A stretch of DNA of 64,000 bases, taken from Phycisphaerae bacterium (GTDB lineage Bacteria > Planctomycetota > Phycisphaerae > UBA1845 > UTPLA1). The notes under the pieces were generated by a model, which did not search any database, was not told the origin of the DNA, and was given only the letters and a program-made list of their open reading frames with translations. The DNA is taken from the NCBI GenBank assembly GCA_023150615.1, contig JAKLKO010000015.1, positions 1-64,000 of the forward strand. Direction: 5' to 3'. Shown here in pieces: positions 43,092 to 50,620 of the stretch. The position numbers and the translations under genes were made by a program. Numbering within the stretch: the stretch's first letter is position 1; each line of letters opens with the position of its first letter.

Positions 43092-45197
43092 ATGATGACG
43101 TATCGAGTCGAAAAAGAGATCGGCGGGAAGCTGCTGTCGATCGAGTCCGGGAAGATGGCTCGCCAGGCGCACGGGGCCGCGACGGTGCGGTACGGCGACA
43201 CGGTGGTTCTGGCGACGGTGGTGACGGGCAAGCCGCGCGAGGGCATCGACTTTTTCCCGTTGCAGGTGGACTACCGGGAGAAGATGTACGCGGCGGGCAA
43301 GTTCCCGGGCGGATTCTTCAAGCGCGAGGGGCGGCCGACAACGAAGGAAATTCTGACGATGCGGTTGATCGACCGGCCGATCCGCCCGCTGTTCCCTGAC
43401 GGGTACATGGACGAGGTGGTGATTCAGTGCATGGTGCTGTCGTCCGACCAGGAGAACGATCCGGACATCCTGGCGATGATCGGGGCGTCGGCGTGCCTGT
43501 GCGTCAGCAAGATTCCATTCGAGGGACCGACGGCGGCGGTCCGCGTCGGGCGCGTGGACGGCGAGTACATCATCAATCCGACGGTGCTTCAGCGGAATGA
43601 ATCGGACCTGGAGATCGTCCTCGCCGGGCACCGCGACGCGGTAAACATGATCGAGGTGGGCGCGCGGGAGTTGCCGGAGGACGTGATCACCGGTGGGATC
43701 GCCGCGGGCTTCGAGGTCATCCGCGAGGTGTGCGACCTGATCAACGAGCTGGCGGAGAAGGTCGGCACGAAGAAGGAATGGACGCCGCCGGAGCCGCTGA
43801 CGGAGCTGCGCGAGAAGGTGGCGTCGATGGCCGAGGCGAAGCTGCGAGCGGCCAAGCGCACGACGGCGAAGCAGGCCCGAAACGAGGCCGTCGAGGCGGT
43901 CTATACCGAAGTGATGGACACGATCTCGCCGAAGGACGCGGTGAAACCGCAGTACACGCGGGGGCAGGTGTACGCCGAGTTGCAGCGGCTGGAGGAGCGA
44001 GTCGTCCGCGAGACGATTCTGAACGACGGCATTCGTCCGGACGGGCGCGGGACCGACGACATCCGGCCGATCAAGTGCGAGGTGGGCGTCCTGCCGCGGA
44101 CGCATGGATCGGCGCTGTTCAGCCGCGGCGAAACGCAGGCGCTGGTCGTGGTGACGCTGGGGACGTCGCGCGACGAGCAACTCGTCGACGACTTGCTTGA
44201 GGAATACAGCAAGAAGTTCATGCTGCACTACAACTTCCCGCCGTTCTCGGTCGGGGAGGTGCGGCGGATCATGGGTCCGAGCCGGCGCGAGATCGGCCAC
44301 GGTGCGCTGGCGGAGCGGGCGCTGGAGGCCGTGCTGCCTTCGCCGGAGAAGTTCCCGTACACGATCCGAGTGGTCAGCGACATCATGGAGTCGAACGGGT
44401 CCAGCTCGATGGCGTCGGTGTGTGGCGGGACGCTGAGCCTGATGGACGCCGGGGTTCCGATCGCGCATCCGGTGGCGGGCATCAGCATCGGCATGGTGTC
44501 GGACGGGAAGCGCGAGGTGCTGCTGACGGACATCCTCGGCGAGGAGGACCATTTCGGCGACATGGACTTCAAGGTCTCCGGCTCGCAGGTGGGCGTGACG
44601 GCGGTGCAACTGGATCTGAAGACGCGCGGGTTGCGGCATGAGCTGATCTGCCAGGCGATGGAGAAGGCGAAGACGGCGCGACGCGCGATCCTGCGCGAGA
44701 TGCTCGGGGCGCTGCGCGAGCCGCGGCCGAACATCAGCGCGTACGCTCCGCGCCTGCTGACCGTGAAGATCAACCCGGAGAAGATCGGAAAGGTCATCGG
44801 ACCGGCGGGCAAGGGCATCAAGGGGCTGGAGGCATCCACCGGCGCGACGATCGACATCAGCGACGACGGCACGGTGTATATCTCGTGCCTCAGCGCCGAA
44901 GGCGCCGAGGCCGCCCGCGCCGCGATCGAGGCCATCGCCGAAGAGGTCAAGATCGGCCGCATCTACACGGGGCGCGTCACGTCGATCAAGGAGTTCGGCG
45001 CGTTCGTCGAAGTCGTTCCGGGCCAGGACGGTCTGTGCCACATCAGCGAGCTGTCGAACGACTACGTGCAGCGCGTGGGCGACGTCTGCAAGGTCGGCGA
45101 CATGATGAAGGTCAAGGTGATCGCGGTCGACGAGCAGGGCCGGATCAAGCTGTCGCGCAAGCAGGCCATGCGGGAAGAGGCGACCGCGTCCGCCTGA
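43092..45197 (+). CDS. pnp: Polyribonucleotide nucleotidyltransferase (PNPase)
   Basis: A 701-residue 3'-5' phosphorolytic exoribonuclease and degradosome component. Two RNase PH-like domains (first: GKMARQAHGAATVRYGDTVV and RPIRPLFPDGY; second: DGRGTDDIRPIKCEVGVLPR, FSRGETQALVVVTLG and SDIMESNGSSSMASVCGG) are joined by the alpha-helical linker. KH (KIGKVIGPAGKGIKGLE) and S1 (TGRVTSIKEFGAFVEV, GLCHISEL) RNA-binding domains follow. The start at 43092 (MMTYRVEKEIGG) is chosen as the usual family start; the in-frame GTG at 43041 would add 17 residues. The region 42873-43091 has no gene. Confidence 0.97.
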   Translation: MMTYRVEKEIGGKLLSIESGKMARQAHGAATVRYGDTVVLATVVTGKPREGIDFFPLQVDYREKMYAAGKFPGGFFKREGRPTTKEILTMRLIDRPIRPLFPDGYMDEVVIQCMVLSSDQENDPDILAMIGASACLCVSKIPFEGPTAAVRVGRVDGEYIINPTVLQRNESDLEIVLAGHRDAVNMIEVGARELPEDVITGGIAAGFEVIREVCDLINELAEKVGTKKEWTPPEPLTELREKVASMAEAKLRAAKRTTAKQARNEAVEAVYTEVMDTISPKDAVKPQYTRGQVYAELQRLEERVVRETILNDGIRPDGRGTDDIRPIKCEVGVLPRTHGSALFSRGETQALVVVTLGTSRDEQLVDDLLEEYSKKFMLHYNFPPFSVGEVRRIMGPSRREIGHGALAERALEAVLPSPEKFPYTIRVVSDIMESNGSSSMASVCGGTLSLMDAGVPIAHPVAGISIGMVSDGKREVLLTDILGEEDHFGDMDFKVSGSQVGVTAVQLDLKTRGLRHELICQAMEKAKTARRAILREMLGALREPRPNISAYAPRLLTVKINPEKIGKVIGPAGKGIKGLEASTGATIDISDDGTVYISCLSAEGAEAARAAIEAIAEEVKIGRIYTGRVTSIKEFGAFVEVVPGQDGLCHISELSNDYVQRVGDVCKVGDMMKVKVIAVDEQGRIKLSRKQAMREEATASA

Positions 45198-45246
45198 TCG
45201 CCGCGGCCGGTCGGTCCCTGACGGTCGATCGCGGGGAGGTCGGACG

Positions 45247-46014
45247 ATGACACCCGACGGGTCCGCCTCCGCGCCGCAAGCGGCGGGCGGCGCCGCGGCG
45301 CAGCTCGTGGAGCTCACGAAGGCGACCGGCGGACTGGCGCACGAGGTCCGCAATCCCCTCTCGACGCTGCGCGTCAATCTCCAGTTGCTCGCCGAGGAAT
45401 GGCGGGCCCTGGCCGATCGCGACGTGTCGCCGTCCGAGTTGGCCGCGGTCTGCCGCCGCAGCACGCAGCGGCTTGGCACCCTGCTGAAGGAAGTCGATCG
45501 CGTCGTCCAGATCCTCGACGGCTATCTCGGGTTCGTGGGTAAGGATCGCCCGGCGCTGGCGGACGTCGACCTGCGCGTCGTGATTCAGGAACTGGCCGAG
45601 TTTTTCGAACCGCAGGCCCGGGCGGCCGGAATGCGGCTTGACGTTCGCCTGTCGGACGATCCGCTGGTCTGTCCGCTCGACGAAGGTCTCGTGCGTCAGG
45701 CGCTGCTGAACCTGTTCATGAACGCGCGGCAGGCAATGCCGGGCGGCGGGACGCTGATCGTGTCGGTCACGGACCAGGGCGCGTGGGCACGGATCGAGCT
45801 GATCGACACGGGCTGCGGCATGGCGCCGGACGTCTGCCGGCGCGTGTTCGAGCCGTATTTCACGACGCGGCCGGGCGGCACGGGACTGGGGCTGGCGACG
45901 ACGCGGCGTATCGTGCTGCTGCACGGCGGCCGGATCGAGGTGGATTCGGAGCCGGGCGTCGGGACACGCTTCAGGCTCGATTTTCCGCGGACGACGGAGC
46001 GTGCGGCGCGCTGA
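45247..46014 (+). CDS. Soluble NtrB-like sensor histidine kinase
   Basis: A 255-residue kinase with no membrane helix and no obvious sensor domain. The H-box is GGLAHEVRNPLSTL with phospho-His32; the ATPase domain has N-box LFMNARQAM, G1 DTGCGMAPD, F-box VFEPYFTTRPGG and G2 GTGLGLATTRRIV. It should phosphorylate a response regulator, possibly the receiver protein at 42053, although they are separated by rpsO-pnp. GGGAGG lies seven bases before the ATG. It follows pnp by 49 bp and could be co-transcribed. Confidence 0.93.
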   Translation: MTPDGSASAPQAAGGAAAQLVELTKATGGLAHEVRNPLSTLRVNLQLLAEEWRALADRDVSPSELAAVCRRSTQRLGTLLKEVDRVVQILDGYLGFVGKDRPALADVDLRVVIQELAEFFEPQARAAGMRLDVRLSDDPLVCPLDEGLVRQALLNLFMNARQAMPGGGTLIVSVTDQGAWARIELIDTGCGMAPDVCRRVFEPYFTTRPGGTGLGLATTRRIVLLHGGRIEVDSEPGVGTRFRLDFPRTTERAAR

Positions 46015-46031
46015 CGACCGCGCGCTGCGGA

Positions 46032-46466
46032 TCAGCCCTCGTACCAGCGTGACCGCACGTCGCACGCGCGGCGACACCACATCTCGTCCTCGACGTCGAA
46101 CTGGCAGCCCACGAGATAGCCGCCGGCCTCGGCGGTGCAATGCCGGACCACGGCCGGCACGCGGTGGGCGTGCGGATCGTGCCAAAAGAGCTTGACGGCG
46201 ACGTAGGATCCGACGGAGTAGGGTTGAGCGGAGTGGAACGCGAGCCCGAGTTCCGAGGCGTTGTGCAGTGCGACGCTGACGTCGCATTGTCCGCGCGGCT
46301 GAAGCGTGGTGACGAGCAGGGGCCAGCTCCGGTGATGCCGTCGGGTGCGCCGCCGGCCGAGGTAGGCGTCGCATGCGGCGCCGCGGCGCGTGACGGCGAC
46401 GAACTTGGCGATTTCGCGCCGCATCGCGGAGACAATGGGGACGATTGCTGCAGCTTCGGCTGCCAT
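46032..46466 (-). CDS. PilZ-like domain protein
   Basis: A 144-residue protein. An N-terminal RRGAACDAYLGRRRTRRHHRSW stretch is followed by a beta-rich domain with ALHNASELGLAFHSAQPYSVGSYVAVKLF and AVVRHCTAEAGGYLVGCQF, which follows the PilZ pattern (DxSxxG replaced by NASELG). The RxxxR c-di-GMP motif is not clear, so ligand binding is uncertain. GGAGG eight bases before the ATG at 46466 fixes the start over 46481. It converges on the histidine kinase with 17 bp between stops. Confidence 0.65.
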   Translation of the reverse strand: MAAEAAAIVPIVSAMRREIAKFVAVTRRGAACDAYLGRRRTRRHHRSWPLLVTTLQPRGQCDVSVALHNASELGLAFHSAQPYSVGSYVAVKLFWHDPHAHRVPAVVRHCTAEAGGYLVGCQFDVEDEMWCRRACDVRSRWYEG

Positions 46467-46615
46467 TCCACGATCCTCCACCTACAGGATGTCACGCCGG
46501 AAGCGCAGCGCGAACGTGTGCGATCGTGTCGGCCCCCGACTGTGAAACCAAATACGATATGCGCGGGGTGCGGACAAACGGCATTGATTATCAGACGGGC
46601 GGAACGGCGATTGGC

Positions 46616-46676
46616 GCGCGGAGAAACCCGGCCCTCCCCCCCAGGGCCGGGAATTCCCTGATCTGGTTTCTCGCGG
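46616..46676. repeat. Two-tier inverted repeat
   Basis: The inner hairpin is a perfect 9-bp stem, CCCGGCCCT (46627-46635) with AGGGCCGGG (46643-46651), around a seven-C loop. The outer stem pairs CGCGGAGAAAC-type sequence (about 46616-46627) with GGTTTCTCGCG (46665-46675), one base bulged. In DNA or RNA this is a stable structure of about 60 bases, 170 bp upstream of the RlmN-type gene. Confidence 0.55.
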
Positions 46677-46834
46677 AATGCCGGCCTCAATGTCGCCGGT
46701 CCCTTCACGTCGGTCGCGTGAGGGCGGGGGTTTACAAAAAGGTCGGCCGATTCTGCTGCGGGCCGGGGGCATGCTCGTTGCGCCGGATCCAACCGCGTCG
46801 TGGATTCCGCGCGGCCGGAACGGGCGTCGGCGTG

Positions 46835-46840
46835 TAACAT
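46835..46840 (+). promoter_or_regulatory. -10-like hexamer for a leaderless RlmN-type mRNA
   Basis: TAACAT, six bases, then the GTG start codon at 46847. Identical in hexamer and spacing to the box before the MogA/MoaB gene. No ribosome site is present. Confidence 0.45.
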
Positions 46841-46846
46841 GTTGGC

Positions 46847-47878
46847 GTGCACCTAAGATTGGAGAGTCCGAATCCGCTGGGAATGACCTTTGGCGAATAC
46901 GCGGCGCATCGCGGTGTCGATGTGCGGCGGCAGCCGGCCGTCCGCGCGGACTACGCCGCCCTGTTCGGCGGCGGTGCGGCGTCGGCGGCGTGGGTTTCGC
47001 CGATGGTTCGGGATCGCCGCGATGGCGAACTGACCAAGTTTGTGCAACGGCTGGGGGACGGACTGGAGTCGGAGTCCGTCATTGTCCCGATGGGGGGCGC
47101 CCATCGGAGTTGGAAGACGCTCTGCGTTTCGTCCCAGGTCGGCTGCGCGATGGGGTGCACGTTCTGCGAGACGGGTCAGCTCGGGCTGCTGCGGAACCTC
47201 ACCTCGGCGGAGATCGTCGGGCAGGCGGTAGCCGCGCGGCGACACTTCGGCGCGACGGTCCGAAACGTCGTGTTCATGGGCATGGGCGAGCCGTTCGATA
47301 ATTTCGACGAGGTCGTGCAGGCGGTGCGGGTGCTGAACGATCCGTTCGGTCTGTCGATCGCCAAGGGCCGGATCACGCTCTCGACCGTGGGTCGCGTCGA
47401 TGGCATCCGGCGGCTGGCGGCGGTGGGCTGGCGTCGTATCAACCTGGCGGTTTCGCTGAACGCCCCGAACGACGCGATCCGATCGCGCATCATGCCGATC
47501 AACCGCTCATCGCCGATGGCGGCGCTGCGCGAGGCGTTGCTGGCGTATCCGATGCGGCGCGGCGCGGCGATCATGATGGAGTACGTGCTGATACCCGGCG
47601 TCAACGACGCTCACGAACACGCGCTGGAGCTGGCCGAGTACTGTCGGCCGATCCGCTGCTGCGTAAACGTCATTCCGTACAACCCGCGGCGCGATTCGCC
47701 CTGGCCCGCGCCGAGCGAGGCGTCGGTCACGCAGTTTCTGGATTGGCTGGAAGCGGCCGGGCAATTCTGCAAGCGCCGCATCACGAAGGGCCGGGATTTC
47801 ATGGCGGCGTGCGGCCAGCTCGGCAACCGGGCGTTATCGCGCCGGCGCGGCGCGGGGTCGCTCCTGTCGGCGACCTGA
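46847..47878 (+). CDS. rlmN: RlmN/Cfr-family radical SAM RNA methyltransferase
   Basis: A 343-residue enzyme that methylates C2 of an adenine in 23S rRNA (and tRNA in RlmN). The cluster cysteines are 100, 104 and 107 in VGCAMGCTFCETG; Cys93 in TLCVSSQVG and the C-terminal Cys in FMAACGQLG are the two catalytic methyl-relay cysteines. FMGMGEPFDNFDEV and STVGRVDGIRRLA bind SAM. The N-terminal domain is somewhat shorter than in E. coli RlmN. RlmN is more likely than Cfr, because Cfr is an acquired resistance gene, but the two cannot be separated by eye. GTG at 46847 is preferred from the upstream hexamer; ATG at 46883 is possible. Confidence 0.9.
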   Translation: MHLRLESPNPLGMTFGEYAAHRGVDVRRQPAVRADYAALFGGGAASAAWVSPMVRDRRDGELTKFVQRLGDGLESESVIVPMGGAHRSWKTLCVSSQVGCAMGCTFCETGQLGLLRNLTSAEIVGQAVAARRHFGATVRNVVFMGMGEPFDNFDEVVQAVRVLNDPFGLSIAKGRITLSTVGRVDGIRRLAAVGWRRINLAVSLNAPNDAIRSRIMPINRSSPMAALREALLAYPMRRGAAIMMEYVLIPGVNDAHEHALELAEYCRPIRCCVNVIPYNPRRDSPWPAPSEASVTQFLDWLEAAGQFCKRRITKGRDFMAACGQLGNRALSRRRGAGSLLSAT

Positions 47879-47908
47879 CCCGTGCGGCGGTGAACAGCCG
47901 TGCGGGGC

Positions 47909-47936
47909 TTGACGTTCGGGGAATTCAACCCAGAAT
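47909..47936 (+). promoter_or_regulatory. Candidate promoter of the hibernation factor gene
   Basis: TTGACG (47909-47914), 16-base spacer, CAGAAT (47931-47936). A start near 47943 would give a leader of about 93 bases. Confidence 0.4.
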
Positions 47937-48035
47937 GCGATCGGAGGATTCCGGACGGATTGATTGGATCGATCCGGCCGGCTGAGCGTAGACATGATCA
48001 GGAGCGGACCCTCGTCCACAAGGGAGGTGGCAGGC

Positions 48036-48416
48036 ATGGAACTCGAGATTTTCGGCCGAAAGGTGCTGCTGGATGATGCCGCGCGCTTGCACGTGGAGCG
48101 GAAGCTGGAGTACGCCCTGAATCGTTTTGAAAAGCGGATCACGCAGGTCACGGTGCGTTTGGCGGATGTCAACGGACCGCGCGGCGGCGTGGACAAGATC
48201 TGCGCGATCGAGGTGACCGTGCGCCCGCGCGGACTCGTCCACGTGGAAGAGAGGGGCGACGACTTGCACGCGGTGATCGCAACCGCGGCGGACAAGGCGG
48301 GTCGCGCGGTTCGTCGGGAGCTCGACCGGCGCAAGGACCGAACGAAGTCGGCTGCGCGACGCGCATCGGTCAAGCGGACCGGTGCGCCGCGGACTCGCTC
48401 GCGCGCCGCGTCGTAG
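48036..48416 (+). CDS. Ribosome hibernation factor (HPF/RaiA family)
   Basis: A 126-residue protein: MELEIFGRKVLLDDAARLHV, ALNRFEKRITQVTVRLADVNG, KICAIEVTVRPRGLVHVEE and the basic helix AADKAGRAVRRELDRRKDR fit the short HPF/RaiA fold that binds the ribosomal A/P sites in stationary phase. The 30-residue Lys/Arg tail is longer than in E. coli HPF, and the C-terminal dimerisation domain of long HPF is absent. GGGAGG eight bases before the ATG at 48036 sets the start. Confidence 0.88.
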   Translation: MELEIFGRKVLLDDAARLHVERKLEYALNRFEKRITQVTVRLADVNGPRGGVDKICAIEVTVRPRGLVHVEERGDDLHAVIATAADKAGRAVRRELDRRKDRTKSAARRASVKRTGAPRTRSRAAS

Positions 48417-48476
48417 CGGTGGACGGGGCCCGAAGCGGCGACGGGGCCGGTCGGTCGACCGTCCGCGACGAGCCTG

Positions 48477-49478
48477 TCAGTATTCGATGATGACGGTCGC
48501 GTTCGTATCACCGGCGCTGCCGCCGGCGATGTAGTCACGCGCCGCGTCTTCCCCGAGCACAAACGCGCGAAAGAACATGGCCGTCCAGCGGCCGATGGTC
48601 TCGGTGGAGACAGACGGCACGAGTTGCGGTTGCGCCAGGTCGATGACGGACCCCGGCGGGTTGTTCACGTCGCAGATTGCAAAGTGGTTCGCGCCGATGA
48701 GCGAGACGAGCGCCCGCGGTCCGTTGATGAGCCGGTCGTACGTCCGTCCGGCGTTCGCGAAGCCGGAGATCGAGTCGCGGTCGCCGCGCAGGATCATGAC
48801 CGGGATGCCATCGATCGAGATGGGGTCGTCGGCGGTGGGATCGAGGGGCAGTTGCAGGTCGGTTCCGTAGGTTGCGACGGCGCGAAGCGCATCGGGGCGG
48901 GTCGCTCTGCCGTCGCAGAGCGGGGCCTCGCAGCGATTCTGTACCGCGGCGAGCGCCGCCGCTCCACCGAGCGAGTGCCCGAGCAGCGCCAGTCTCGACA
49001 CGTTGATCCGTTGAAACAGCGGCGAGTCGGCGTCGTCCGCGATGGCAGACAGCGCATCGAGCAGGTCCGGCACGATGCTCCAGCGCGTCAACAGACCGGG
49101 CGGCACGGCGCTCAGATAGTTCGGCACGGCGACGACGAAGCCGTACGAGGCGACCGTCCGGGCCACGCCGCGGAACCAGAGCTTGTCGACGTTCGCGCCC
49201 TGGAGCAGGATGACCACCGGATGCGGCGCGTCCGGCGGCGATTCGAAGACGGGCCAGTACACGTCCGACAAATGACCCGCAAGGCAGGCCTGCGTGAATG
49301 CGACGACGTCCGTCTGCGGCGTTGCCGGCCCGACGGCGGCCGGACCGGGCACGATCAGCCTCGTCTCGGGCGTCGTCGGCAGCGGAAGGAGCGCGCAGAT
49401 CAGGTCGCACCCGGCCGCGGATGCGGTGAGCAATGCGGTGAGCACGAAGCGGCGATGATGTGATCGAATTAAGCTCAT
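48477..49478 (-). CDS. Lipoprotein alpha/beta hydrolase
   Basis: A 333-residue probable lipoprotein (RRFVLTALLTASAAGC lipobox) with an alpha/beta hydrolase fold of the chlorophyllase/PAF-acetylhydrolase-like type: VVILLQGANVDKLWFRGVA, nucleophile in LALLGHSLGGAAALAA, MILRGDRDSISGF for the acid, and GANHFAICDVNNPP for the His. Substrate unknown; probably a small ester at the cell envelope. The start at 49478 (MSLIRSHHRR) is used because the signal peptide begins there; the frame to 49667 runs antisense across the rsmH start. Confidence 0.83.
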   Translation of the reverse strand: MSLIRSHHRRFVLTALLTASAAGCDLICALLPLPTTPETRLIVPGPAAVGPATPQTDVVAFTQACLAGHLSDVYWPVFESPPDAPHPVVILLQGANVDKLWFRGVARTVASYGFVVAVPNYLSAVPPGLLTRWSIVPDLLDALSAIADDADSPLFQRINVSRLALLGHSLGGAAALAAVQNRCEAPLCDGRATRPDALRAVATYGTDLQLPLDPTADDPISIDGIPVMILRGDRDSISGFANAGRTYDRLINGPRALVSLIGANHFAICDVNNPPGSVIDLAQPQLVPSVSTETIGRWTAMFFRAFVLGEDAARDYIAGGSAGDTNATVIIEY

Positions 49479-49540
49479 CGCGGACCCGGCGGCGTCGACG
49501 AAAGGGGCGGCCCGTACTTCAGCGGATAGGATGGTAACGC

Positions 49541-50608
49541 ATGACGGGCGATCCGGTCGATGGCGCAGGCCCCGGTTCCGATCCGCCGCCGTGGCGACGG
49601 CGGCCGCGCTACAGTGGCACGCATCCGCGCCGCTTCGATGAGAAGTACAAGGAACTCGATCCGGCACGCTTCCCCGAGATGCAGGTGCACGTCCGCGCGC
49701 AGGGGCGTACGCCGGCCGGGACGCACGTCCCGGTGATGGTGGAAACGGTCATGGAGGCGCTGCGACCGGCGCCCGGCGACGTCGTGATCGACTGCACGAT
49801 CGGGTACGGCGGTCACGCGGCGGAGTTTCTGCGGCGGATCGCGCCGGGCGGCCGCCTGGTCGGCCTGGATGTCGATGGTCCCCAACTGGAACGGGTGCGG
49901 GCGCGATTCGCGTGTGCTGGCGCATCGATCTCGCTGCATCGATCAAACTTCGCCGGTTTGCCGAAGGTGCTGGCGGCCGAAGGACTCGCGGCATGCGATG
50001 TCATCTTCACCGATCTCGGCGTCTCGAGCATGCAGATTGACGACTCGGCTCGCGGCTTCAGCTACAAGGTCGACGGCCCGCTCGACATGCGGATGGACTC
50101 GCGGCGGGCGCTGACGGCGGCCGACTGGCTGGGACGACTGTCGCGCGACGAATTGGCCGAGGCGTTCCGCGACCTGGCGGACGAGCCCGATGCGGATGCG
50201 ATCGCGCAGGAGATCGTCGATCGCCGCGCGGCCGCGCCGCTGACGCGGACCGCGGAACTGGCGCGACTGGTGCGGCAAGTCAAGAAGCGTCGCGGTCGGA
50301 TCGCATCGGCCGGCGAGTCGGCGGCGCGGGTCTTCCAGGCGATCCGCATGATCGTCAACGATGAGCGGGGTGCGCTGTCGGAGTTTCTCCGTGTCGCGCC
50401 GGACTGCCTTGCGCCCGGCGGCCGATTGGGCGTGATCAGCTTTCACAGCGGTGAGGACCGGCGGGTCGCGCGGGCGATTCGCGAGGGGTTGGCCCGTGGC
50501 GTATTCGTCGATGCCAGCGTGGAGCCGATCCGCCCGGACGCGCGGGAACGCTACGACAATCCGCGGAGTGCATCGGCGCTGTTTCGGTGGGCGCGGCGCG
50601 GTGCGTAG
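49541..50608 (+). CDS. rsmH: 16S rRNA (cytosine-1402-N4)-methyltransferase
   Basis: A 355-residue SAM-dependent methylase acting on the ribosomal P site. Signature segments: HVPVMVETVMEALRP, DCTIGYGGHAAEFL, GLDVDGPQLERV, FTDLGVSSMQIDDSARGFSY with DMRMD, ARVFQAIRMIVNDE, and VISFHSGEDRRV. About 60 extra N-terminal residues, Pro/Arg-rich, precede the catalytic domain. In most bacteria rsmH follows mraZ and precedes ftsL/ftsI; here neither is present, which fits Planctomycetota that lack the FtsZ divisome. A TAGGAT box eight bases before the ATG suggests a near-leaderless mRNA. Confidence 0.95.
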   Translation: MTGDPVDGAGPGSDPPPWRRRPRYSGTHPRRFDEKYKELDPARFPEMQVHVRAQGRTPAGTHVPVMVETVMEALRPAPGDVVIDCTIGYGGHAAEFLRRIAPGGRLVGLDVDGPQLERVRARFACAGASISLHRSNFAGLPKVLAAEGLAACDVIFTDLGVSSMQIDDSARGFSYKVDGPLDMRMDSRRALTAADWLGRLSRDELAEAFRDLADEPDADAIAQEIVDRRAAAPLTRTAELARLVRQVKKRRGRIASAGESAARVFQAIRMIVNDERGALSEFLRVAPDCLAPGGRLGVISFHSGEDRRVARAIREGLARGVFVDASVEPIRPDARERYDNPRSASALFRWARRGA

Positions 50609-50620
50609 CCGCGCACGAGG

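Larger units (their letters stand above)
46467..46846. other. Gene-free interval with a large hairpin
   Basis: About 380 bp between divergent genes. It contains an extended stem-loop at 46616-46676 and a weaker hairpin near 46699-46723 (CCCTTCACG with CGTGAGGG). No reading frame is convincing. Confidence 0.5.

Noticed and set aside
42519-45479. A 986-codon minus-strand open frame
   Set aside because: Antisense to rpsO and pnp; composition and lack of motifs mark it as a shadow frame.
46555-46665. Possible TPP riboswitch (GGGGTGC near 46565 and CTGATCTGG near 46658)
   Set aside because: The CTGAGA element and the TAAT-CCAGCG part are missing, the second element lies inside the nested hairpin, and the downstream gene is not related to thiamine.
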